Source of the DNA: Ceratorhiza oryzae-sativae
Taxonomy: Eukaryota > Basidiomycota > Agaricomycetes > Cantharellales > Ceratobasidiaceae
Length of the DNA stretch: 64,000 nt
NCBI GenBank assembly: GCA_030998015.1
Contig: JARWMV010000249.1
Coordinates: 916,447-980,446 of the forward strand
Direction of reading: 5' to 3'
Position numbers and translations under genes: made by a program. The notes below the pieces were generated by a model that did not search any database, was not told the origin of the DNA, and saw only the letters and a program-made list of their open reading frames with translations. Of the stretch, positions 10,654 through 18,669 are shown piece by piece (within the stretch, counting starts at the first letter, position 1; each line of letters begins with the position of its first letter).

Positions 10654-13600
10654 CTTCCCCCCTTCAAGGCACGGGGGTCCTGAGGTGCCTTTGGGTGTGA
10701 CTTGACATAGTCGGCGATGAGTTCTGGTGCGTTCACCAGGTCATCATAGGTTAACCATTGTCGCTCATCATAGCCAAGCCACTTGACATAGTATTCAAAG
10801 ATGTTAGATCTTTTGTTGTATCGTGACTTTATGATCTGTTCCACTTCAAATTCTTCTTCCCCTTCAGGAGTTACCACAGGTGGTGGTGGGGGAACCTGAC
10901 AGCCATAGGGGTCGTCTTTATATTTGGTCAGGAGTGAGACGTGAAACACTGGGTGTATTTTCATGGTTATCGGTAGGTCCAGTTTGTAGGCATGTGTGCC
11001 ATGTTGTGCTACCACCTTGAATGGTCCAACTCTTTTGTGGGCCAGTTTCCTGGAGGCCTGCTGTGTCCGTATGTTTTTGGTATCAAGCCAGACTTTGTCT
11101 CCAACCTTAATAGCTTCAGGGGTCCAATGCTTCTGGTCATAGTATTCCTTGATCCTCTGGTTTGCTATTTCCAGGGCTGCCTTAAGTTCGTCATGGCCCT
11201 TTTGGAGCCATTCTGCATGGTTGTCCGCTAAAGGGAGTTCTGGTTCCTCCCTGTCCCCGACTGCTAGCCTTGGGTGGAAACCGTAGTTTGCAAAGAATGG
11301 TGATTTGCCAGTTGAGGCGTTGACACCATTATTGTAGGCAAATTCAGCTAATGGTAGGAGCGAGACCCAGTCGTCTTGTCTGTCTGATACATAGTGTCTG
11401 ATGTACCCTTCCACTACTTGGTTGGCCTGTTCAGACTGGCCATCTGTCTGAGGGTGGTATGCTGTGGAGTAGGAGGGTTTTATATCCAGTCGTTTGTATA
11501 AGTGCCTTAAGAATTTGGATGCGAAGTTGGGGCCACAGTCTGAGATTGTTTTCCGTGGTAACCCATGGAGTTTCCATACATATGTTAGGAACAGGTTGGC
11601 GCAATCCATAGCACTGGCTTCCGATTGACATGGAATAAAGTGGACCATTTTTGTCAGGCGATCGACAACTGTAAATATGGCATCAAATCCCTCTGACAGG
11701 GGTAGCCCGGTGATCAGATCATAAGTAATTTCCTCCCAAGGTTTTTCTGGTGCAGGTATTGGGTTTAAGAGCCCTGGGGGAACTTGGTTGCTGTGCTTGT
11801 TCCTGATGCATGACTTGCAGTGTGTGACATATTCGTTGACTGATTTTTTCATTGATAACCACGTGTATTTGCGATTTAACAGTTCATATGTTCTGAACTG
11901 TCCTGGGTGTCCTGCTGCTGGGTTATCGTGACGGCTTTCGATGACCAGTTTGCGAAGTTCTTTGTTATTTGGGACATAGATTCTGCCTTTGTGTTGTAAG
12001 AGTCCTTCGTCCCATTCCCAATCTTTGACCTTCTCATTGTCATCTAGGGCTTTTAGGACTTTTGATAGGTGTTCGTCCCCTGGGATAGCATCCCTAATGA
12101 GTTGTTCTAGGTCATTGTCTGGTGTGATTGCTTGCAGGCATAGTGATTTCAGCTCCAAAAATTGGTTTTGCGCAAGCAGAGCTTGGCTCTCACCCCCCTC
12201 TTTAGGGATGTGTCTTGACAGCCTAGAGAGTATGTCTGCCCAGCCATTCTTCGCCCCTTCAATATATAGAATCTTGAATTCAAACCTGGATAAGAACTCA
12301 TGCCACCGTGTGATCCGACCGTTCAGTGGCCGATTTGTCTTCCAATACTCCAAATTCTTGTGGTCACAAACAATGTTTACTGGGTGTTCAGCCCCTTCTA
12401 GCAAATGACGCCAGTGTTTGAGGGCCTTTATGATTGCCAGCATTTCTTTGTTGTAGATATCATAATTTCTTTCTGCTGGGACCATTGCCTTGGAGTAATA
12501 GGAAATTGGGTGGAGCATTCCGTCCTCCCCATATTGCAATAATACAGCGCCTGTGGCATAGCCTGAGGCGTCGGTTTCCAAAATGAATGGTTTGTTGGGC
12601 TCTGGCTGAATTAGGAGGGGGGCTTCTTTTAATTTTTGCTTCAGCAGATTCCATGCTTGATCCCTTTCTTCTGTCCATTCCCATTTTACATCCTTCTTGA
12701 CAAGTTCATAAAGACATCTTGTAATTTTCGAAAAGTCTTTTATGAAGTGCCTCAACCAATTTGCAAACCCCAACCCTTCCAGGACTTCAGTTGGGTTGGT
12801 AGGGGTTGGCCATTCAACAGCTTTTTCAACCTTGGCTGGGTCTACTTTAATTCCCTGGGGAGTCACTACTATTCCCAGGTAATCGACTTCAGTGACATCG
12901 AAGACGCATTTTTCCAGAGCGCAATATAGGCCGGCTTTTTGAAGGCGACATAAGACTTCCTTGACATGTTCATCGTGTTCTTCCTGGTTTTTGGAGAATA
13001 CTAATATGTCATCCATATAGATTACCACATAAATGCCCTTGATGTCTTGGAACTCTTCCCTGATCATGGCCATGAAGGTCCCTGGTGCGTTCTTTTGACC
13101 AAATTGCATGACTAAAGGCTCATACAGCCCATATTTGGTCTTAAAAGCTGCTTTCCATTCGTCCCCTTCCCGAATTCGTATGAGGTTGAAGCCCCACTTT
13201 AGATCAAACTTGGTGAATATCTTTGCCCCACGCAGAGTCTCCACAATATCATTGATGCGTGGGAGTGGGTACACATTAGAGACTGTCATTTCGTTTAGTC
13301 GCTGGTAGTCGATGCACATGCGCAACTTCCCATTCTTCTTTTTGATGAATATGACTGGGGATGCCATTGGTGACCTTGAGGGTCTGATATGCCCTGCTTT
13401 CAGTTGGCGGTCCAGGGTTTTCCGCAATTCTGCATCTTCCTTGACACCCACGCTATATATGGGACCGTGCCTTGGCTTGGCATCTGGTTTTAAATCTATT
13501 TCCATATCCCACTTCCTATGGGGTGGTAATGGTTGGACGTCATCTTCTTCAGCGAATATTTTCTGGAATTCTTTATATTTTGTTGGGAGGGAGTCTAGGG

Positions 13601-13931
13601 AGTCCAACTGAAGCTCCTTAGGTTCATTTGCTTGCACATGCAGGGGTTTTGTGATGCAGTGCTTCAGGCATATTGGTGAGTTAAACTTCATGTCTTTCCC
13701 ATCCCAATCAATATCGGGGTTATGGAATTTGAGCCATGACATGCCCAGGACTAAATCATTTTTGCCAACGTTCACAACGTAGGCACTGAGGATTTCTCGG
13801 TGCTCTTGAATGCACAACTCAAAGGTGCAGTAATGGGTCACAGACCCAGAGTCTATCTCCCTTCCATCAATTACCCTCAGTTTCTTGGGTGTTTTTAGGG
13901 CGACGGTAGGAATACGGTATTGTTTAACCAA
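10641..13931 (-). CDS. Gypsy g1 pol: RT-RNase H-integrase-chromodomain
   Basis: A 1096-codon open frame. It reads, in order: the rest of the protease region; RT (about residues 190-360) with CIDYQRLNEM and VIYMDDILVFS; RNase H with ETDASGYATGAVL; integrase with the HHCC zinc site (AGHPGQFRTYELL ... HCKSCIRNK) and core VVDRLTKMVHF, SDCGPNFASKF and YHPQTDGQSEQAN; and a C-terminal chromodomain (EFEVEQIIKSRYNKRSN...YYVKWLGYDERQW) that marks it as a chromovirus. The stop lies inside the LTR. The true pol start is ATG at 14170. Next to DSGATSVFIHE the frame is broken by a one-base loss near 13935, where g2 has AAATCTTCATG and g1 AAATTTCATG, so g1 cannot make intact protease-RT as read. Confidence 0.92.
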   Translation of the reverse strand: MVKQYRIPTVALKTPKKLRVIDGREIDSGSVTHYCTFELCIQEHREILSAYVVNVGKNDLVLGMSWLKFHNPDIDWDGKDMKFNSPICLKHCITKPLHVQANEPKELQLDSLDSLPTKYKEFQKIFAEEDDVQPLPPHRKWDMEIDLKPDAKPRHGPIYSVGVKEDAELRKTLDRQLKAGHIRPSRSPMASPVIFIKKKNGKLRMCIDYQRLNEMTVSNVYPLPRINDIVETLRGAKIFTKFDLKWGFNLIRIREGDEWKAAFKTKYGLYEPLVMQFGQKNAPGTFMAMIREEFQDIKGIYVVIYMDDILVFSKNQEEHDEHVKEVLCRLQKAGLYCALEKCVFDVTEVDYLGIVVTPQGIKVDPAKVEKAVEWPTPTNPTEVLEGLGFANWLRHFIKDFSKITRCLYELVKKDVKWEWTEERDQAWNLLKQKLKEAPLLIQPEPNKPFILETDASGYATGAVLLQYGEDGMLHPISYYSKAMVPAERNYDIYNKEMLAIIKALKHWRHLLEGAEHPVNIVCDHKNLEYWKTNRPLNGRITRWHEFLSRFEFKILYIEGAKNGWADILSRLSRHIPKEGGESQALLAQNQFLELKSLCLQAITPDNDLEQLIRDAIPGDEHLSKVLKALDDNEKVKDWEWDEGLLQHKGRIYVPNNKELRKLVIESRHDNPAAGHPGQFRTYELLNRKYTWLSMKKSVNEYVTHCKSCIRNKHSNQVPPGLLNPIPAPEKPWEEITYDLITGLPLSEGFDAIFTVVDRLTKMVHFIPCQSEASAMDCANLFLTYVWKLHGLPRKTISDCGPNFASKFLRHLYKRLDIKPSYSTAYHPQTDGQSEQANQVVEGYIRHYVSDRQDDWVSLLPLAEFAYNNGVNASTGKSPFFANYGFHPRLAVGDREEPELPLADNHAEWLQKGHDELKAALEIANQRIKEYYDQKHWTPEAIKVGDKVWLDTKNIRTQQASRKLAHKRVGPFKVVAQHGTHAYKLDLPITMKIHPVFHVSLLTKYKDDPYGCQVPPPPPVVTPEGEEEFEVEQIIKSRYNKRSNIFEYYVKWLGYDERQWLTYDDLVNAPELIADYVKSHPKAPQDPRALKGGSVTN

Positions 13932-14170
13932 ATTTCATGTATAAATACTGATGTGGCCCCTGAGTCGATCATGGCCCATCCGTTGAATTTTTTCATGTTA
14001 TATGCAGACTTGCATTCGGGGGTTATGCGCAGAGGGAATGCATGAAAGAAAAACTGTAGTTGTGATTGGTTTCCTAACGACATACATTCCATTTCCATAT
14101 TTTTATTTTCATTATGCGCATTTTGTAACATAGCGCCCAAGACCGCCCCCCTGGCACGGTTTGAGCTCAT
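13895..14170 (-). CDS. Gypsy g1 pol N-terminus / aspartic protease, frameshifted
   Basis: Starts MSSNRARGAVLGA. The ATG overlaps the gag stop as ATGA. It contains the protease active site MIDSGATSVFIHE (DSG), then leaves frame after one missing base relative to g2. In g2 the same stretch runs on into VKQYCIPTIALKTPKK, showing the intended continuity. Confidence 0.85.
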   Translation of the reverse strand: MSSNRARGAVLGAMLQNAHNENKNMEMECMSLGNQSQLQFFFHAFPLRITPECKSAYNMKKFNGWAMIDSGATSVFIHEIWLNNTVFLPSP

Positions 14171-17005
14171 TCTTTTACCGACTCATCGTCGGTTGTTTCT
14201 ACATCCTCAACCACTGCCTCGTATCCTGACATCTTAGCTGAGGGGCATTTGGCTGCAATATGGCCCCGTCCTCCACAGTTATAGCAGGTGTTTGTCCCCT
14301 TTCCTTTTCCTGCGCTATCCAGATCCATTGCGTCTGGATCCTTTGCCTTTGGGGCCGCCGGCGGATGGTTGTCCTTCTTTATGTCCTTGAAGGATTCTTG
14401 TACGTTGGTATTACTGCCATCGTAACGGACGGTTGGAACCGTGAAGCCCTTTGTATTAGGGCCAATGGCTACAATTTGACCTTTTACAGCCCTGCCATCT
14501 TTAATCTTGTATATGCGTTCTCCGTTCTTGAATTTCTCCTTTTGGGAGGCGCTTTGGGGATTATTCGCAGGCCTGCTAGTTGAAGCATTGTTGCTGCTGG
14601 ACTTATTACCCCCATGAGATGTCCTCTTGCTGCCAAAGGAAATGAGGTGGTGGTCGATTTCCAGGGCCCACTGTGTGAGCTGGGCAAATGTCTTTGTGCG
14701 GGGATCATAGTTTTGGGCCACCATGCTATCTGTTACGTCTGACGACAGACCATCATAGAACTGATCACGCATGGCGGCATCGTTGTAGTTGAGGCCTGTG
14801 GAATAGAGGTGCTGTGCCAGGCTCCTGCAGCCAGAACTTGCCAGAATTCTGGCTAAAATTCCAGCGAATTCCGGTGTGCCAGTTGCCAGTGCAGGTGCCA
14901 GAATAGCCTCAAGGGTGCCAGAGTCCTAGGCGGAGTCCTGCAGTACTGGCATACCTGCATACCTGCATACCTGAATACTGGCACATTGTCACCTGTACAC
15001 GACCACCACGGATTGCATATATTAAGCACTCATAAAATGCGCAAAATTCAGCGGATCAAATTGTACTTTACTTGATTACAAACGGTTAAGAAATGAGCAG
15101 TATCGGCGCAGAATCGTCTAAGAAAAATATTCAGGGGGATGCGCAGATGTTCAAGCTCGCTATCCTGAGCTCTATTGGGGCGATATACATACTAATCGAC
15201 TCGTCTCACTGAGAGGAATCGAATGCACATATTTTCATAATAAACGAACGCTTTTATCGAAAGTTATCAGCGATATAAAGGGGGAAACCCCTGAACAGCG
15301 CCACAAGCGCTAGTGAAACCAGCCGTGCAAACCTCGCTCCCTTGCGCGGAGTCGATGCGCATTATCATAAGGACTCTATATACCAAAAACCAGCCTGATT
15401 GAAGGTGTTTTAGCTGGTGAAACTGGGGGAACAGCGCCCCTGATGCTGAAAACCCCCTGAAATGCGCCATGGACACCCACACAGTGCTATTCTGGCTTTC
15501 TTAGTATCACAGACAGATTCAGGGATGCTTATTGCCCTATCTCAGGTACCTGAAACATCTGGAACAAGCTTATAACATAAATTTCCGACCATGTGCAGTG
15601 ATTCTGCTGGGTTGACAGTGAGTTTGCCTGCACACACCCCGGTTCATAGTTATCCAGTCAATGTATTACTAGATATAATGTCAGTAGGGGTTTTTCAAGC
15701 TCAGGAGAAAGGCTAGCTGGTCGGATAAGCTTCAAACAGCTTTCTTTGTGGTGAAATAGCATGTGCGCATTTCCCAGAATATTTCCTGAGCATCAATTTG
15801 GAGCGAACTATGCGTTATCGAATTTTTTGCGCGGAGCAAATGACATATCTGTGATCTCCTGATTTTTGCGCATTTAATGAGCTACTTTGCGAGAGATTGT
15901 GGTGAGGTTTATGGCCCTGGAAATGTTGGCCACAAAGACCCGAACAAAAGAACTGCATAAAATTTGCCAGAATGAATTTCGTATGAAACATGCTCTATAT
16001 CATTGGAATGCTCTCTCTTCTGCGCATCTAATGAGCTATTACACAACTTGATGTGGTGAGTTCTGACCATAGCCAGTTGCAGGAGTCCCGGGATTCTGGC
16101 ATGCTCCTGCACCTGCCAGAATTCTGGCACGGACTCCGGCAACTGGCGAGCCAGTGCCAGTGCCAGTGCCAGAATGGCCAAAAAGCGCAGGAGTCCTGCT
16201 GCAGGTGCCGGAGTCCTGCAAAATTCTGGCACAGCTTCTCTACTGTGGAATATAAGTTGAATAGGGTGAGATAGTCCTGAACCGTCTTGGATTGTTTCAA
16301 CTTCCACCACTTGTCACAGTTATTTTCAGTGTGGTTCAGGTCCCCATATCGGGTAGTAAATTCTTGCCAGAATAGATTGGCATCGTGAAGCCAGGGGATT
16401 GCAGTTCCAGGGTTGAGAATTTCGAATTCTTCATACGAGTTAACCCATTCCGCTGCTGACCCTTCGAGATAAGAGGTGATGAAGGCGACTACTTGGTCAG
16501 CCGAGTGCCCACTCATGTTTGTATTGATATATCGGGCACATGCAATTCTGAATGAGATGGCGTCTTCCCGCTTTGTGCCATCAAACTTTTGAGGGGCGGC
16601 CATCTTAACCTTTGCAGTCGACCCTCCAGAAGGAGCAGGTGCTGTTGGTTGTGGTTGGACTGTACCTGTGGGAGCTAGTGCTTGGACAGCGCCTGAGCCA
16701 CCCATGGAGGTGTTGATTTGCGCTTCAATGCGCGTGATAGTAGTTTGAAGAATGGCTAACATTCCCACTAGGTTATTGACATTGGTGGCTAGTCCGGCCA
16801 CATCCACATCTATTTTTGTCTGATTCGTGGTAAGTTTGGCCTCGAGTGAATCTGTGTAGGTCTTATTGTTGTGTTCGACGTCCCCAATATCATTTTGGAG
16901 ATTATTGGTTCGCTCTCGCAGTTCGTCCATTGATCGAAGCATATAGATGACCTTATCTTCATCAGACATATTCGCCCAAGCAGGGGCAGGGGTTGGCGAT
17001 GCCAT
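14167..17005 (-). pseudogene. Gypsy g1 gag, split by a hAT-like MITE
   Basis: The N-terminal part (17005 down to 16251) starts MASPTPAPAWANMSDEDK. It has a long predicted coiled coil (NNLQNDIGDVEHNNKTYTDS...), a Pro/Ala linker and a capsid-like helical region ending in DYLTLFNLYST. The C-terminal part (14795 down to 14167) resumes GLNYNDAAMRDQFYDGL and carries a CCHC zinc knuckle CYNCGGRGHIAAKC and an acidic tail ending ESVKE. The break is a 1439-bp insertion with 8-bp duplicated target. Element g2 gives the uninterrupted 463-codon form. Confidence 0.9.
14804..16242. mobile_element. hAT-like MITE in g1 gag
   Basis: 1439 bp without a plausible transposase. The ends are inverted repeats: TAGAGGTGCTGTGCCAG at left and the complement of TAGAGAAGCTGTGCCAG at right. 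It is flanked by the perfect 8-bp duplication CTGTGGAA (14796-14803, 16243-16250), the hAT-superfamily length. Subterminal zones are rich in CCTGC and GTGCCA repeats, and the palindrome CCAGAATTCTGG occurs near both ends (14841 and 16116). It is non-autonomous. Confidence 0.88.
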
Positions 17006-17029
17006 TTCAGAAGGGACTCGAGTAGATTT

Positions 17030-17308
17030 TTAAAGGCGACGGAGACGGTAAGGAAGTACAGGGAATTGAGAGTTGTTTTGGTAATAAAGGATTTCCGTCC
17101 CCCTCACAAGTCTATAAATTTCAAAGTTCTCGATTCCTGCAAACCTCAGCCAAGTATCGTCCAAGTTCCAGCTTTTGGTGTCCTGGCAACGATATGGACA
17201 CTCCACCCTCTTTAGTTTAATTTGGTCCCGAAGGAGTGCTTCCTTGGGAAGGATTGATTTGGGCTGCCGGAAGGGGTGCTTCTTCCTGAATTGGCGAGCC
17301 CGTGCCAC
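17030..17308 (-). CDS. Gypsy g1 leader ORF c (92 aa)
   Basis: A short basic-start protein (MARARQFRKKHPFRQPKS...) ending PVLPYRLRRL, just upstream of gag (stop, about 22 bases, then gag ATG). An equivalent full-length ORF exists in g2 at 22838-23116 with mostly Arg to Trp/Cys/Gln changes. No known domain recognised. It holds one CPYRCQ Cys pair. It could be leader-encoded or an N-terminal gag extension read by another start. Confidence 0.5.
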   Translation of the reverse strand: MARARQFRKKHPFRQPKSILPKEALLRDQIKLKRVECPYRCQDTKSWNLDDTWLRFAGIENFEIYRLVRGTEILYYQNNSQFPVLPYRLRRL

Positions 17309-17384
17309 TTAGAAAGGTGGGGTGAGGGAGGTCTGATGGCATTGAGAAGATGGGGAAGGCGTACTTGTGGGGTTCAATTGTTTC

Positions 17385-17762
17385 TCAGACTATAGCTTCT
17401 AGTCTGAGATGGTCTTGGAGGAGGGATAGATAGTCCTCCTGGTGTTCGTGCAACCGCTCGGTTAGGTATGTGCAACGGGCCTCAGCTTCGTGAAGTTTTT
17501 CACAGGTTTCTTCGTACTTATTCCGGTAATAACGGTACCTGTCTTGGAAATTTTCGATAGTGTTTAGCAGGTGACGAAGAAGCTGTTGGCCAAGGTTCTC
17601 CAGCTTATAGCTGGTTGCGGGGGATGGTGTAGTAGTAGAGGAATTTGTCCTTCTTAGGACAATAGGGGCAGCGTGCTGGGAAGGTGGCTCCGTTTGCCCG
17701 ACAGCAGATTTTGCACTCAGGGGCACCTGGCTCGGTGACGAAGGCTTGCTGGGAACGTCCAA
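17385..17762 (-). CDS. Gypsy g1 leader ORF b (125 aa, coiled coil)
   Basis: Ser/Pro-rich N-terminus (MDVPSKPSSPSQVPLSAKSA...) followed by a heptad-like helical stretch from about residue 50 (LENLGQQLLRHLLNTIENFQ ... YEETCEKLHEAEARCTYL). It overlaps ORF a by about 158 bases in another frame. The g2 counterpart is broken. Function unknown; not a usual Ty3/gypsy protein. Confidence 0.45.
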   Translation of the reverse strand: MDVPSKPSSPSQVPLSAKSAVGQTEPPSQHAAPIVLRRTNSSTTTPSPATSYKLENLGQQLLRHLLNTIENFQDRYRYYRNKYEETCEKLHEAEARCTYLTERLHEHQEDYLSLLQDHLRLEAIV

Positions 17763-18036
17763 CTTTCTGGGGGCGGACTTTGATGATTACTACTCGGTTG
17801 AAATTGATGTGCCCAGCTTCTTCAAGGATACTTTCGACCGAGTTGAGGGTGAAACAGTGGATCAACAGGTGTCCGAACCACCCACACAGATGGCAGCACT
17901 GATCTTCTGTAAAAGGTTGTGCCACTTGAGGGCCGTGCGTTCCGTCAGAGACGTACTCGAGCAAGAGCGAAAATAAAAGGAAAAATAGACCCTTTCCCGA
18001 GTCTATTGGAATAGGAAGGTGACCTCCATTGCTCAA
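17605..18036 (-). CDS. Gypsy g1 leader ORF a (143 aa, zinc-knuckle protein)
   Basis: First ORF after the 5' LTR on the sense strand. Around residues 48-61 it has CHLCGWFGHLLIHC, exact CX2CX4HX4C zinc-knuckle spacing, followed about 55 residues later by a second Cys cluster (CKICCRANG...CPYCPKK). The g2 copy (23413-23778) keeps the knuckle (CRLCGWFRHLSIHC) and the Cys pairs. It is separate from the gag CCHC. No function is known to me for a protein at this place in a chromovirus. Confidence 0.5.
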   Translation of the reverse strand: MSNGGHLPIPIDSGKGLFFLLFSLLLEYVSDGTHGPQVAQPFTEDQCCHLCGWFGHLLIHCFTLNSVESILEEAGHINFNRVVIIKVRPQKVGRSQQAFVTEPGAPECKICCRANGATFPARCPYCPKKDKFLYYYTIPRNQL

Positions 18037-18275
18037 CTACTTAAGGGCAATGAGCAACCCCACCTCTTGTTGACGAAAGAGATTAGAGAACCGAAGCTTG
18101 TTACGACGTGTGAGGGACCTGGCTATGCAAGGTTTCACAGAGGCGCGTATGGGGCAACGATGTCTTGTGGCTGTGGATAGGTGGAGTGGGATTGGGGAAG
18201 GCAACAAGGGGTTATCTCAAGACGACGCTGACGGCGTTCCAAAAGTATCCCAGACGACACTGAGACTTACGATTG

Positions 18276-18290
18276 TCAAGAACTTGACCT
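18276..18290 (-). promoter_or_regulatory. Gypsy g1 primer binding site, self-priming type
   Basis: On the sense strand the 15-mer AGGTCAAGTTCTTGA follows the 5' LTR. It is the perfect complement of TCAAGAACTTGACCT inside the same LTR (18360-18374 on plus), which lies 33 bases after the TATATAAA box, where transcription should start. The site lacks the TGG expected of a tRNA 3'-end primer. This is the arrangement known from Tf1. Confidence 0.65.
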
Positions 18291-18292
18291 GA

Positions 18293-18669
18293 TGTCGACG
18301 ACGACAAGTCAGGCGACGAGGAAAATGGTAAGAAAATAAAAGAACTTGTATTCGACGAGAGGTCAAGTTCTTGAGGAGTCCTCTGCAAACTTGACCTGGT
18401 TTATATACATAGTACGAGCCACATCATAACAAACAAGTCTGTACAGTGAGTCACAACAGATAAGAGATAGAAGCAGTAGAAGTGACTGCGGAACTGCGGA
18501 ATTTCACATTGGAGTTGAAATACATCTCGGTTACCGGTCCGGAACATTCCCTGAGTCACATGACACAGATATACCATAAAAGGCAAGTATGTTTTGAAGA
18601 TGATCTCATAAAATGTAGTAAATCGAGAAAATATTATAGAGTGGATATATGCGTGTCAGTTCGTGACAG
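18293..18669 (-). repeat. Central gypsy LTR shared by g1 and g2
   Basis: 377 bp, very like the g1 3' LTR. Its low side adjoins the g1 primer site and its high side adjoins the g2 purine tract remnant (GAAAGGGCGAAC on minus). It acts as 5' LTR of g1 and 3' LTR of g2. Confidence 0.9.
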
